Below are positions 32,687 through 42,769 of a stretch of DNA of 64,000 nt, piece after piece. Both the position numbers and the translations under genes were made by a program. Every line of letters starts with the position of its first letter. Within the stretch, counting starts at the first letter, position 1. The DNA is from Streptomyces vilmorinianum. GTDB lineage: Bacteria > Actinomycetota > Actinomycetes > Streptomycetales > Streptomycetaceae. The DNA is taken from the NCBI RefSeq assembly GCF_005517195.1, contig NZ_CP040244.1, positions 6,218,001 through 6,282,000 on the forward strand. The letters are read 5' to 3'. The notes below the pieces were generated by a model. It was not told where the DNA came from and did no database searches. It was given only the letters and a program-made list of their open reading frames with translations.

Positions 32687-33436
32687 ATGAGCACGCTCAA
32701 GGGCAGGACGGCACTGGTCACGGGCGCGAGCCGGGGCATCGGACGGGCCGTCGCCGAACGGCTCGGCCGGGACGGGGCGCGGGTGGCCGTGCACTACGGC
32801 CACAACGAGGCGGCGGCGAAGGAGACGGTCGCCGCGATCGAGGCGGCGGGCGGCGAGGCCTTCGCGATCCGCGCCGAGCTGGGGGTCCCGGGCGACGCGG
32901 AGGCGCTGTGGGCGGCCTTCGACGAGCACGCCGAGGGGCTCGACATCCTCGTCAACAACGCCGGCGCGGCCACCTTCGCGACGATCGCGGAGACGGACGA
33001 GGAGTCGTACGACCGGATTCACGCGCTCAACGCCAAGGCGCCGTTCTTCATCATCAAGCACGGCCTGGGGCGGCTGCGCGACGAGGGGCGCATCGTCAAC
33101 GTGACGGGGACCCCGGACATCGCCCTGCCGCCGATCCTCGCCACGATCACGGCCAAGGGCGCGGTGAACGCCCTGACCCGCTCGCTCGCCGCGGAGCTCG
33201 CGCCGCGCGGGATCACGGTGAACTCGGTGGGGCCCGGGATCATCGAGACCGACCTGAACGCCGCCTGGCTCGCCGACCCGCGGGCCCGCGCCCACGCCTC
33301 CTCGCGCTCGGTCTTCAACCGCCTGGGCACGGTGAGCGAGGTCGCGGACGTGGTCGCCTTCCTCGCCTCCACCGACGCCCGCTGGGTGACCGGCCAGCAC
33401 CTGGACGCGACGGGCGGCCTGCTCCTCGCGCTCTGA
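32687..33436 (+). CDS. SDR-family oxidoreductase with altered catalytic residues
   Basis: 249 aa. Classical SDR fold: cofactor loop TGASRGIGRAVAERLG, NNAG motif DILVNNAGAATF, and the late PGIIETDLNAAWLADP. The catalytic tetrad is unusual: in GTPDIALPPILATITAKGAV the expected Ser-Ser-G is Thr-Gly-Thr and the Tyr of YxxxK is Thr (T-I-T-A-K), while Lys is kept. The Asn of the tetrad is preserved in the upstream helix (RIHALNAKAP). Reductase activity is therefore doubtful. Strong AAAGGGGGG ribosome site. Target of the divergent TetR by context. Confidence 0.88.
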   Translation: MSTLKGRTALVTGASRGIGRAVAERLGRDGARVAVHYGHNEAAAKETVAAIEAAGGEAFAIRAELGVPGDAEALWAAFDEHAEGLDILVNNAGAATFATIAETDEESYDRIHALNAKAPFFIIKHGLGRLRDEGRIVNVTGTPDIALPPILATITAKGAVNALTRSLAAELAPRGITVNSVGPGIIETDLNAAWLADPRARAHASSRSVFNRLGTVSEVADVVAFLASTDARWVTGQHLDATGGLLLAL

Positions 33437-33576
33437 GCCCCCGGCCCTCACAGGCGCGGTTCCCCCAGCGGTTCCCCAGTGGCTGCGCCGAGGTTCCCGG
33501 CCGACGATGAAAGCGACCCGTCCGCAGGCTGGAAGGGCATGAGGAGACGGTGCCCGCTCTGCTAGATTGGGCTTAG

Positions 33577-33592
33577 ATTGGTCTATACCACA
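33577..33592 (+). promoter_or_regulatory. DasR box (dre) of nagB
   Basis: ATTGGTCTATACCACA, a close match to ASTGGTCTAGACCAST, 41 bp before the nagB start. DasR represses nagB through such a site in S. coelicolor; phosphorylated aminosugars relieve it. Confidence 0.88.
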
Positions 33593-33632
33593 CAGACCCT
33601 CCCCAGCCCCTCACCAGATCGGCAGGAACAGC

Positions 33633-34418
33633 GTGGAAGTTGTCATCGTCCCGGACGCCACGGCAGGCGGAGAGCTCATCGCGGACGGCATCGCCGGCCT
33701 CCTGCGCCGCAAGCCCGACGCGCTGCTCGGCGTTGCCACGGGTTCGACTCCGCTGCCCATCTACGAGGCCCTGATCGCCCAGGTCGAGGCCGGGTCCGTG
33801 GACGCCTCGCGCGCCCGGATCGCTCAGCTGGACGAGTACGTCGGGCTCCCCACCGGCCACCCGGAGTCCTACCGCTCCACCGTGCTGCGCCAGGTCGTCG
33901 AGCCGCTCGGGCTCTCCCCGGAGGCCTTCATGGGCCCCGACGGCTCGGCCGAGGACGTCCAGGCCGCCTGCGAGGCCTACGACCGGGCGCTGCGCGAGGC
34001 CGGCGGGGTGGACCTGCAGATCCTCGGCATCGGGACCGACGGGCACATCGGCTTCAACGAGCCGTGCTCCTCGCTCGCCTCGCGCACGCGGATCAAGACG
34101 CTCACCGAGCAGACCCGGGTCGACAACGCGCGCTTCTTCGACAACGACATCGAGCAGGTCCCTCACCACGTCATCACCCAGGGCATCGGCACCATCCTGG
34201 AGGCCCGTCACCTGGTCCTCCTGGCCACCGGCGAGGGCAAGGCCGACGCCGTGGCCCAGACCGTCGAGGGCCCGGTCGCCGCGCTCGTACCGGCCTCCGC
34301 GCTGCAGCTGCACCCGCACGCCACGGTCGTCGTGGACGAGGCCGCCGCCTCCAAGCTGAAGCTCGCGGACTACTTCCGCCACACCTTCGCCAACAAGCCC
34401 TCCTGGCAGAGCATCTGA
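33633..34418 (+). CDS. nagB: Glucosamine-6-phosphate deaminase
   Basis: 261 aa from a GTG with an AGGAAC ribosome site. Converts glucosamine-6-phosphate to fructose-6-phosphate and ammonia, joining chitin-derived aminosugars to glycolysis. Family features: LGVATGSTPLPIYEALIAQ, AQLDEYVGLPTGHPESYR, the signature LGIGTDGHIGFNEP, and RIKTLTEQTRVDNARFF. An in-frame extension to 33567 overlaps the DasR box and is not used. Followed by a very long hairpin. Confidence 0.96.
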   Translation: MEVVIVPDATAGGELIADGIAGLLRRKPDALLGVATGSTPLPIYEALIAQVEAGSVDASRARIAQLDEYVGLPTGHPESYRSTVLRQVVEPLGLSPEAFMGPDGSAEDVQAACEAYDRALREAGGVDLQILGIGTDGHIGFNEPCSSLASRTRIKTLTEQTRVDNARFFDNDIEQVPHHVITQGIGTILEARHLVLLATGEGKADAVAQTVEGPVAALVPASALQLHPHATVVVDEAAASKLKLADYFRHTFANKPSWQSI

Positions 34419-34479
34419 GAGGTACACGAGAGGGGCCCGGCACCTGGTTCAGGTGCCGGGCCCCTCTCGCGTACCTCTC
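34417..34479. terminator. Exceptionally long hairpin between nagB and the hexosaminidase
   Basis: A 20-bp perfect stem (34427-34446 with 34450-34469, 3-nt loop) is extended, after one mismatch, by 9 more pairs (34417-34425 with 34471-34479). Variants of CGCGTACCTCTCT are then repeated to 34512. It lies between convergent stops and would end transcription from both sides. Confidence 0.9.
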
Positions 34480-34516
34480 TCGCGCACCTCTCTCGCGTAC
34501 CTCTCGCGTACCGGTC

Positions 34517-36034
34517 TCAGATCCCGGCGATGGCCTCCGCCGCCGCCCGGCCGCAGACCCGGGCCGCGCCGTGCGTGGCGATGTGCAGGGCGCCACGGGG
34601 CTCCGCCTGGTTCAGGCCCATCTCCACCACGACCGTGTCCGGGCGGGCCGCCAGCAGGCCGTCCAGGGCCTGGGTCATCCACGGGTGCCGGTGGGCGTCC
34701 CGTACGACCGCGACGATCCGCCGCTCCCCGGCGGCGGCGAGCGCCGCGTCCACCGAGGGCTCGTCGTACGCGTCCGTCTCGGTGCCCGGAAGCAGCCGCT
34801 CCAGCTCCGCCGCGACGCCCCACGGCGTCTCGTCGCCCACCGCGATGTTGGCGACCGGGGTGAAGGCGGCGACGTAGGGAGCGCTGGTCAGCGGCGTGTA
34901 GGGCCGCTCCCCCGTCGTCAGGGTCAGGGCCCGGCGCGCCGCGACGAGTCCGATCTCGGTGCCGGGCGCGGTCCCCTCCTGCACTGCCGCGCCCGGCTCC
35001 GATCCAGCCCCCCTGGCCCGGTGCGACTGGGTCCAGGCCGCCAGGGCGCGTACACGCGCCGCGGCGTCGGCCAGCCGCTCCTCGGGCAGTTCACCGGTCC
35101 GTACCGCGTCGACCAGCGCGTCGCGCAGTCGCAGTACGGTGTCCTCGTCGGCCAGCCCGCCGCCGACGCAGATGGCGTCGGCGCCCGCGGCGATCGCGAG
35201 GACGGATCCGCGCTCGATGCCGTACGTCGACGCGATGGCCTGCATCTCCATGCCGTCGGTGACGATCAGCCCCTCGAAGCCCAGCTCCTGGCGGAGCAGA
35301 CCGGTCAGGATCTGCGGGCTCAGGGTGGCCGGACGGTCGGGGTCGAGCGCGGAGAGCAGAATATGCGCGCTCATGACCGCTTTGGAACCCGCGGCGATCG
35401 CGGCGCGGAAAGGTACCAGCTCACGGGCGTGCAGTGTGTCCAGATCCACATCGATCCGGGGCAGCGCGTGGTGCGAGTCCACGTTGGTGTCGCCGTGTCC
35501 GGGGAAGTGCTTGGTGCAGGCGGCGACTCCGACGGCCTGGAGGCCTTCGACGTACGCCACGGTGTGCCGGGCGACCAGCTCGGGGCCGGCGCCGAAGGAC
35601 CGGACGCCGATGACCGGGTTGTCGGTGTTGGAGTTCACGTCGGCCGAGGGCGCCCAGTTGAGGTCGACGCCGCACGCGGCGAGCCGGCGGCCGAGCTCCT
35701 GGGCGACGGCCCGGGTGAGGTCGACGTCGTCGACCGAGCCCAGCGCGTAGTTGCCGGGGAACGAGGAACCGTGGCGCACCTCGAGGCGCGTGACGTCCCC
35801 GCCCTCCTCGTCGATGGCGACCAGGACGTCGTCCCGCTCGGCCCGCAGGCGCGCCGTGAGCGCGGCGAGCTGCTCGGGGGAGGCGATGTTCCGGCCGAAC
35901 AGGCCGACGGAGGAGAGCCCCTCACCGATCCTGCGGAGCAGCCAGTCCGGGGCGGTCGTGCCGACGAAGCCCGGCTGGAGGACCGTGAGCGCGTCCCGGG
36001 TCAGGGTGTCCGTGGCGCTTACGAGAGTGGTCAT
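34517..36034 (-). CDS. Glycoside hydrolase family 3, beta-N-acetylhexosaminidase
   Basis: 505 aa. GH3 N-terminal domain: the substrate/catalytic segment CTKHFPGHGDTNVDSHH (NagZ-like, with the His-Asp pair) and the nucleophile region LIVTDGMEMQAIASTYG. Additional marks: LVAIDEEGGDVTRLEVRHG and KAVMSAHILLSALDPDRP. No signal peptide, so it acts in the cytoplasm on imported (chito)disaccharides. A C-terminal ~150-aa domain is typical of actinobacterial members. Located between nagB and dasC; in S. coelicolor this position is the sugar hydrolase of the das cluster (sometimes dasD). Its ATG is 10 bp after the dasC stop, in the same operon. Confidence 0.9.
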   Translation of the reverse strand: MTTLVSATDTLTRDALTVLQPGFVGTTAPDWLLRRIGEGLSSVGLFGRNIASPEQLAALTARLRAERDDVLVAIDEEGGDVTRLEVRHGSSFPGNYALGSVDDVDLTRAVAQELGRRLAACGVDLNWAPSADVNSNTDNPVIGVRSFGAGPELVARHTVAYVEGLQAVGVAACTKHFPGHGDTNVDSHHALPRIDVDLDTLHARELVPFRAAIAAGSKAVMSAHILLSALDPDRPATLSPQILTGLLRQELGFEGLIVTDGMEMQAIASTYGIERGSVLAIAAGADAICVGGGLADEDTVLRLRDALVDAVRTGELPEERLADAAARVRALAAWTQSHRARGAGSEPGAAVQEGTAPGTEIGLVAARRALTLTTGERPYTPLTSAPYVAAFTPVANIAVGDETPWGVAAELERLLPGTETDAYDEPSVDAALAAAGERRIVAVVRDAHRHPWMTQALDGLLAARPDTVVVEMGLNQAEPRGALHIATHGAARVCGRAAAEAIAGI

Positions 36035-36043
36035 GGGGCGGCG

Positions 36044-36934
36044 TTATCCCTTCACCGCGCCGGCCGTCAGGCCGGCGGCCATCTTGCGCTGGACGAGGAG
36101 GAAGAGGATCACGATCGGGACGGCCATCATCGTGGAGCCCGCCATCATCGGGGCGTACTCCGTGCCGTTCTTCGTGATGAAGTTGCCGAGCCAGACGGTG
36201 GCCGTCTGGTTCTGCTGGCTCATCAGCATCAGGGCGTAGAGGTACTCGTTCCACGCCTGGATGAAGCCGTAGACGGAGGTGGCGACCATGCCCGGGGCGA
36301 GCAGCGGGAAGACGACCCGGACGAACGCGCCGGTGCGGGTGCAGCCGTCGACCTGGGCGGCCTCCTCCAGCTCCTTGGGGATGTTGACGATGAAGCCGCG
36401 CAGCGTCCACACCGTGAAGGGGAGGATGAAGGTCAGGTACGTGATGATCAGGCCGCTGATCTTGTCGTACTGGCCCAGGTCGTTGAGCATCAGGAAGACC
36501 GGGATGATCATCGCGACGAGCGGGACCATCTGGACGGCGAGGATGCCGACGATCACGATCTTGCGGCCGCGGAAGGCGAAGCGGGAGATGGCGAGCGCGG
36601 CCAGCATGCCGACGACGATGCCGATGACGACGACGACCGACGAGACGATCAGGCTGCGGGTGACCGGGCCCCAGAAGTCCGCGATCTCCAGCGCACGCTT
36701 GAAGTTCTCCAGCGTGAAGGTGGAGGGGAAGAAGTGCGGGTTCGGGTCGATGGCGTCCTTCGCCGGCTTGAACGCCGTGTTCACCATCCAGTAGACCGGG
36801 AAGCCGGCCGTGACGAAGACGAGGAGTCCGAGCAGGTTCCAGCCGAGCTTGGTCTTGCGGCGGCGGGTGACGGCTGGCGACGCCGGCGCCGCGTCGGTCG
36901 CGGCGGGCGCGGTGGTCGCGGTGGTCGTGGTCAC
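36044..36934 (-). CDS. dasC: Chitobiose ABC transporter permease DasC
   Basis: 296 aa from a GTG overlapping the dasB stop (GTGA, 36931-36934). Six membrane segments; the ABC inner-membrane signature is EEAAQVDGCTRTGAFVRVVF (EAA motif) between segments. A Thr/Ala-rich cytoplasmic N-terminus precedes the first segment (LLGLLVFVTAGFPVYWMVN). Forms the transmembrane pore with DasB for chitobiose import; the ATPase MsiK is encoded elsewhere. Confidence 0.93.
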   Translation of the reverse strand: MTTTTATTAPAATDAAPASPAVTRRRKTKLGWNLLGLLVFVTAGFPVYWMVNTAFKPAKDAIDPNPHFFPSTFTLENFKRALEIADFWGPVTRSLIVSSVVVVIGIVVGMLAALAISRFAFRGRKIVIVGILAVQMVPLVAMIIPVFLMLNDLGQYDKISGLIITYLTFILPFTVWTLRGFIVNIPKELEEAAQVDGCTRTGAFVRVVFPLLAPGMVATSVYGFIQAWNEYLYALMLMSQQNQTATVWLGNFITKNGTEYAPMMAGSTMMAVPIVILFLLVQRKMAAGLTAGAVKG

Positions 36935-37923
36935 TCCACCTCTCCGATCTTGAGCATCTGACGCATGTACACGGCGACCACTCCGAGCAGCAGGACGACC
37001 GTGACGAGCGCGATCGCGGAGCCGGTGCCGTAGTCGTTGACGACGAACGCCTTGTCGAACGAGTACGTGGTGAGCAGCTGGAACTCGGCCTCGGGGTGGC
37101 CGTTGCGCATCACGTAGACCTGCGGGAAGACGCCCATGTCCCAGATCACCGAGAGGGTCGTCAGCATGACGATGATCGGCTTGAGGATGGGCAGCGTGAC
37201 GAAGCGGAAGACGCCCCAGGCTCCGGCGCCGTCGAGGCGGGCGGCCTCCTCCAGCTCCTTGGGGACCTGGGTCAGGCCGGCGCTCAGGGTGATCACGACG
37301 AAGGGCACGGCGCCCCAGACGACGAGCAGCATGATGACCGCGAGGCCCTCGGGGCCGCTGGCGAACCAGTTGTGCCCGATCATGTCGACGCCGGGGAGCT
37401 TGCTCATCAGCCAGTTGAGGACGCCGTAGTCGGCGTCGAAGAGCCACTTGAAGATGGCGGTGGCGACGATGATGGGCATGCCCCAGCTCGCCACGAGCAC
37501 GATGTTGACGAGGGCCTTGACCCAGCCGGAGACCTTCTGCAGCAGCAGCGCGATCAGCATGCCGAGGACCATGGTGAGGATCACCGCGCCGGCCGCGAAG
37601 ATCACGGTGCGCAGGACGACGGCCCAGAACTCGCCGTCGCCGAGGATCTTGGTGAAGTTGGCGAAGCCCGACCACTCCGCTTCCTGGAAGCCCCAGAGCT
37701 GCGGTTGCCCGAAGTTCTGGAAGGAGAGGGTGACCAGGCGCACGAGCGGATAGCCGAGCACCAGGACCAGGACGAGCAGGCACGGTGCGAGGAGCAGCCA
37801 GGGCACCCCACCCCCGCCCGCGGTCGGCTTCTTCCCCGGCTTCGGGGTACCGGCTCCGGAGCCGGATGGTGGCGATTGCCGCACCGGCGGCACCTTCGCG
37901 GTGGTTGTGTCTGCGGCACTCAT
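36931..37923 (-). CDS. dasB: Chitobiose ABC transporter permease DasB
   Basis: 330 aa. A long disordered N-terminus (Pro/Gly/Lys-rich) is followed by six membrane segments, beginning LLLAPCLLVLVLVLGYPLVR. EAA motif: KELEEAARLDGAGAWGVFRF. ATG with a GAGGAGCACGGG ribosome site, 74 bp downstream of dasA. Partner of DasC. Confidence 0.93.
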   Translation of the reverse strand: MSAADTTTAKVPPVRQSPPSGSGAGTPKPGKKPTAGGGGVPWLLLAPCLLVLVLVLGYPLVRLVTLSFQNFGQPQLWGFQEAEWSGFANFTKILGDGEFWAVVLRTVIFAAGAVILTMVLGMLIALLLQKVSGWVKALVNIVLVASWGMPIIVATAIFKWLFDADYGVLNWLMSKLPGVDMIGHNWFASGPEGLAVIMLLVVWGAVPFVVITLSAGLTQVPKELEEAARLDGAGAWGVFRFVTLPILKPIIVMLTTLSVIWDMGVFPQVYVMRNGHPEAEFQLLTTYSFDKAFVVNDYGTGSAIALVTVVLLLGVVAVYMRQMLKIGEVE

Positions 37924-37997
37924 CCCGTGCTCCTCAGCGATCCCTCTCGTGGTACGGGCGGCAGGGCCCCGTCGCCGTGACGGGGCCCTGCCATAGG

Positions 37998-39275
37998 TCA
38001 CTTGGTGTTGATGACCTTGTCGATCGCGGTGTCCGCGTCCTTCGCGGCGGCCTCGACCGACTTCTTGCCGTTGGCGATCTCGATCAGCATCGTCTTGAGG
38101 ATCTGGGCCTTCTCGACCTGACCCCAGCCCGGGGCGGTCGGGACGAACCAGCTGGACTCGGCCGCGGTGGCCGCGACCGTGGTGGCCGGGTCGGCCTTCA
38201 GCGGGGCGAGGGCCGTCTTGTTGTTGGGCAGGTTGCCCTTGGCGATGAGGCCCTTCTGGCCCTCGGCGCCGGTGTAGGCGGCGATCCACTCGGCCGCGAC
38301 GCCCTGCGCCTTGGACTTGACCGGGATGGCCAGGTCGGAGCCGCCGAGGAAGACCGGGAGGTTCTTGCCGGACGGGCCGGGCATCACGAAGTTCTCGAGC
38401 TTGTCCTTCAGCCCGCCGACCTTGTCGCTCTCCGGGGCGGCCGCCGTGGCGCCCTCCCAGCCGGCGCCGAAGATCATGGCGGCGTTGCCCTGGCCGAAGA
38501 CGACCGGGCGGTCGGCCTCGTCCTTGGTCTTGTCGCCGTGCATGTACTTGTCGACGATGTTCTTGTACTCGGTGAGGCCCTTGACGGACTCCGGCGAGGA
38601 CAGGTTCGCCTTCCAGGTCTCGCCGTCCTGCTTGGCGATGGAGCCGCCGGCCTCGAAGACGAAGGACATCGCCGCGTACCAGTCGGGCGACGGCTGGTAC
38701 CAGGCGCTGAACTTGTCGCCCTTCTTCTTCTGGATGGCGTCGAGGGCTGCGGTCAGCTCGGCCCAGGTCTTCGGGGCGGCCTTGACGCCCGCCTCGGCGG
38801 CGACGTCCTTGCGCCAGGTGCCCACGCGGCCACCGGCGTAGTAGGGGACGCCGTAGGTCTTGCCGTTGTAGGTGACCGAGTCCTTGAGGGCGTCGAGCCA
38901 CTGGTCCGAGTTGTCGAACTTCGAGGCGTCGACCTCGGCGAAGGCACCCTTCGCCATGTAGCTGATCATCTCGGTGTTGCCCATCTCGACAACATCCGGG
39001 GCCTTGTCCGTGGCGAGCACGGCGTCGAGCTTGGTGTTCTTGTCCGGCCAGCCGTAGTACTCGTGCTTGATCTTGATGCCCGGGTGCTTCTTGGTCACCG
39101 CGTCGTCGGCGGCCTTGACCAGCTCCGGCCAGTTGTTCTGTGCGTCGACCGTCAGCCAGACGGTGAGCTCCTTGGCGTCGCCGCCGGCGTTGTCCCCGCT
39201 GTCCGTACCGCCACACGCAGCGATGCCGACCATGATGCCCGCGACGCCGATCGCCGCGATGAGCTTGCGCTTCAC
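37998..39275 (-). CDS. dasA: Chitobiose-binding lipoprotein DasA
   Basis: 425 aa from a GTG with GAGGAGGGTGGC before it. The lipoprotein signal is KRKLIAAIGVAGIMVGIAAC with the lipid-modified Cys after GIAA. The mature protein is a family 1 solute-binding protein (LTVWLTVDAQNNWPELVKAA, APDVVEMGNTEMISYM, YGVPYYAGGRVGTWRKDV), the chitobiose receptor of the das system. Under control of the DasR boxes at 39365-39404. A 74-bp gap separates it from dasB. Confidence 0.94.
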   Translation of the reverse strand: MKRKLIAAIGVAGIMVGIAACGGTDSGDNAGGDAKELTVWLTVDAQNNWPELVKAADDAVTKKHPGIKIKHEYYGWPDKNTKLDAVLATDKAPDVVEMGNTEMISYMAKGAFAEVDASKFDNSDQWLDALKDSVTYNGKTYGVPYYAGGRVGTWRKDVAAEAGVKAAPKTWAELTAALDAIQKKKGDKFSAWYQPSPDWYAAMSFVFEAGGSIAKQDGETWKANLSSPESVKGLTEYKNIVDKYMHGDKTKDEADRPVVFGQGNAAMIFGAGWEGATAAAPESDKVGGLKDKLENFVMPGPSGKNLPVFLGGSDLAIPVKSKAQGVAAEWIAAYTGAEGQKGLIAKGNLPNNKTALAPLKADPATTVAATAAESSWFVPTAPGWGQVEKAQILKTMLIEIANGKKSVEAAAKDADTAIDKVINTK

Positions 39276-39364
39276 GCCACCCTCCTCAGGGATGCCTGCA
39301 AACCCCTGCCCACCGCGCGAAGACATACGTCGAGTAGTGCTCGTGGGGCTGGGACCTGGTCTTT

Positions 39365-39404
39365 AATGGTTTAGACCAGTACCCGGAGCTTGGCCTAGAC
39401 CTTT
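39365..39404 (-). promoter_or_regulatory. Two DasR boxes (dre) upstream of dasA
   Basis: AATGGTTTAGACCAGT (39365-39380) and CTTGGCCTAGACCTTT (39389-39404), centres 24 bp apart. Both keep the TAGACC half of the DasR consensus; the first is the better match. They lie between divergent dasA and dasR. Confidence 0.8.
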
Positions 39405-39462
39405 AGGGGTGTCAAGGGTGTATAAGAAGGGCAGTCGGGTCCGTTATCGGACCGACACCTGA

Positions 39463-40326
<864 letters not shown>

Positions 40327-40359
40327 GCGAGGCACGTAGGTCGCCGAGAGGCGTACGTC

Positions 40360-40391
40360 AAGGCCCCACGGAGCATGCTCCCTGGGGCCTT
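40360..40391 (+). terminator. dasR terminator
   Basis: AAGGCCCCA (40360-40368) pairs with TGGGGCCTT (40383-40391), with an inner GGAGCATGCTCC palindrome, followed by TTTC. Confidence 0.87.
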
Positions 40392-40525
40392 TTCGCTGCC
40401 CTGGCACGGCGGTTGAACACAAAAGCGTTGCCGTACCGATATGCGGACGGGGGGTGACGCTGCCCGAAGTCAACGCCTAGATTTCCTGCGCATTACGACG
40501 TGATCAGCGAGGGGACGGTTGCAGC

Positions 40526-42769
40526 ATGCCAGAGCCGGAAGCACCACCCAGCACGCCTCGTAGGGGCCTCACTCCGAAGTCCATCGCCATCTGGTCGCTC
40601 GTCGCCCTCGTGGGCGCGGCGGGCTGGGGCGTCCTCGCGCTCTCCCGCGGCGAGGAGATCTCGGCCGCCTGGATGCTCGCGGCCGCGCTCGGCTCGTACG
40701 CGATCGCCTACCGCTTCTACGCGCTGTTCATCGCGCGGCGCGTACTGAAGGTGGACAAGACCCGGGCGACCCCCGCCGAACGGCTCGACAACGGTGTCGA
40801 CTTCCATCCGACCGACCGCCGGGTGCTCTTCGGGCACCACTTCGCGGCGGTGGCGGGCGCGGGTCCGCTGGTCGGCCCGGTCCTCGCCGCCCAGATGGGG
40901 TATCTGCCCGGCACGATCTGGATCATCGTCGGTGTCATCTTCGCCGGCGCGGTCCAGGACATGGTGACGCTGTTCTTCTCCACCCGGCGCAACGGGCGGT
41001 CGCTGGGCCAGATGGCCCGGGACGAGATCGGACCGTTCGGCGGAGCGGCCGCGCTGATCGCGGTCTTCGCCATCATGATCATCCTGCTCGCGGTGCTCGC
41101 CCTGGTCATCGTCAACGCCCTGTCCCACTCGCCGTGGGGTGTCTTCTCCATCGGCATGACGATCCCGATCGCGCTGCTGATGGGCGTGTACCTGCGCGTC
41201 CTGCGGCCGGGCCGGGTCACCGAGGTCTCGGTCATCGGAGTGGCCCTGCTGCTGCTGTCGATCGTGGCGGGTGGCTGGGTGGCCGAGTCCTCCTGGGCCG
41301 ACACCTTCACCCTGGAGCCGGGCACGCTGGTCGTCTGGATGGTCGTGTACGGATTCGTGGCCTCCGTACTCCCCGTCTGGATGCTGCTGGCACCGCGCGA
41401 CTACCTGTCGACGTTCATGAAGGTCGGCACGATCGCGCTGCTCGCCCTCGGCGTCGTCATCGCCCTGCCGACCATGAAGATGGACGCGGTCACGGACTTC
41501 GCGACCCGCGGCGACGGGCCGGTCTTCGCCGGTTCGATGTTCCCGTTCGTCTTCATCACCATCGCGTGCGGCGCGCTGTCGGGCTTCCACTCCCTGGTCT
41601 CCTCGGGCACCACCCCGAAGATGATCCAGAAGGAGACCCAGGTCCGGATGATCGGCTACGGGGCCATGCTCACCGAGTCCTTCGTCGCCATCATGGCGAT
41701 GATCGCGGCCTGCATCATCGACCCCGGTCTGTACTTCGCGATCAACTCCCCCGGCGGCGTGGTCGGCACCACGGTCCAGTCCGCCTCCGAAGCGGTCGCG
41801 AACCTCGGATTCACCATCACCCCCGACGCGTTGGCCCAGGCGGCCAAGGACGTCGAGGAAGCGAGCCTGCTCTCGCGTACCGGTGGCGCACCGACCTTCG
41901 CGCTCGGCATGTCGGAGATCTTCTCCGCCGTCATCGGCGGTGTCGGGATGAAGGCCTTCTGGTACCACTTCGCCATCATGTTCGAGGCGCTGTTCATCCT
42001 CACCACGGTGGACGCGGGCACCCGTGTCGGCCGGTTCATGCTCCAGGACATGCTGGGCAACGTCTACAAGCCGTTCCGCCAGGTCAGCTGGAAGCCGGGC
42101 GTCTGGTTCGCCAGCGCGGTCGTCGTCGGCGGCTGGGGCTACTTCCTCTGGGTCGGCGTGCACGACCCGCTGGGCGGCATCAACCAGCTCTTCCCGCTGT
42201 TCGGCATCGCCAACCAGCTCCTCGCCGCCGTGGCACTGGCCGTCTGCACCACGCTGCTGATCAAGTCCGGCCGCCTGAAGTGGGCCTGGGTCACGGGCGT
42301 CCCGCTCGCCTGGGACGTCGCCGTCACCCTGACCGCCAGCTGGCAGAAGATCTTCTCGGAGGACCCGCGGGTCGGCTTCTTCGCCCAGCGGGACAAGTAC
42401 CAGGCGGGCATCGACGCCGACAAGGTGCTGCCGCCCGCCAAGTCGCTCGACGACATGCACACCGTCGTCACCAACTCCACCGTCGACGGCATCCTCTCCG
42501 CCCTCTTCGCGATCCTCATCGTCGTGGTCATCGCCGACGCGGCCCGGGTCTGCCTCAAGGCCATCAACAACCCTGAGACCGTACGGCTCTCCGAGGTCCC
42601 GCACACCGAGTCGAAGCTGGTCGCTCCGGCCGGCATGTTCCCGACCCAGGAGGAGAAGGCCGAGCTGGTGGCCGCGGGCCTCGGCAGCGGCGGCGGTCTC
42701 CGCACCATCGGCGCGCAGCGCGGCGAGAGCCACGGCGACGACGTGCCGGCCGGGACCGGTTCGGCATGA
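40526..42769 (+). CDS. cstA: Carbon starvation protein A, peptide/pyruvate transporter family
   Basis: 747 aa with ~16-18 membrane segments. CstA signatures: TPAERLDNGVDFHPTDRRVL, FGHHFAAVAGAGPLVGPVLA, CGALSGFHSLVSSGTTPKMI and TTVDAGTRVGRFMLQDMLGN. Members import pyruvate or peptides under carbon limitation. The stop overlaps the ATG of the YbdD-like gene (42766-42769), the usual cstA partner. Start preceded by GCGAGGGGACGG. Confidence 0.94.
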   Translation: MPEPEAPPSTPRRGLTPKSIAIWSLVALVGAAGWGVLALSRGEEISAAWMLAAALGSYAIAYRFYALFIARRVLKVDKTRATPAERLDNGVDFHPTDRRVLFGHHFAAVAGAGPLVGPVLAAQMGYLPGTIWIIVGVIFAGAVQDMVTLFFSTRRNGRSLGQMARDEIGPFGGAAALIAVFAIMIILLAVLALVIVNALSHSPWGVFSIGMTIPIALLMGVYLRVLRPGRVTEVSVIGVALLLLSIVAGGWVAESSWADTFTLEPGTLVVWMVVYGFVASVLPVWMLLAPRDYLSTFMKVGTIALLALGVVIALPTMKMDAVTDFATRGDGPVFAGSMFPFVFITIACGALSGFHSLVSSGTTPKMIQKETQVRMIGYGAMLTESFVAIMAMIAACIIDPGLYFAINSPGGVVGTTVQSASEAVANLGFTITPDALAQAAKDVEEASLLSRTGGAPTFALGMSEIFSAVIGGVGMKAFWYHFAIMFEALFILTTVDAGTRVGRFMLQDMLGNVYKPFRQVSWKPGVWFASAVVVGGWGYFLWVGVHDPLGGINQLFPLFGIANQLLAAVALAVCTTLLIKSGRLKWAWVTGVPLAWDVAVTLTASWQKIFSEDPRVGFFAQRDKYQAGIDADKVLPPAKSLDDMHTVVTNSTVDGILSALFAILIVVVIADAARVCLKAINNPETVRLSEVPHTESKLVAPAGMFPTQEEKAELVAAGLGSGGGLRTIGAQRGESHGDDVPAGTGSA

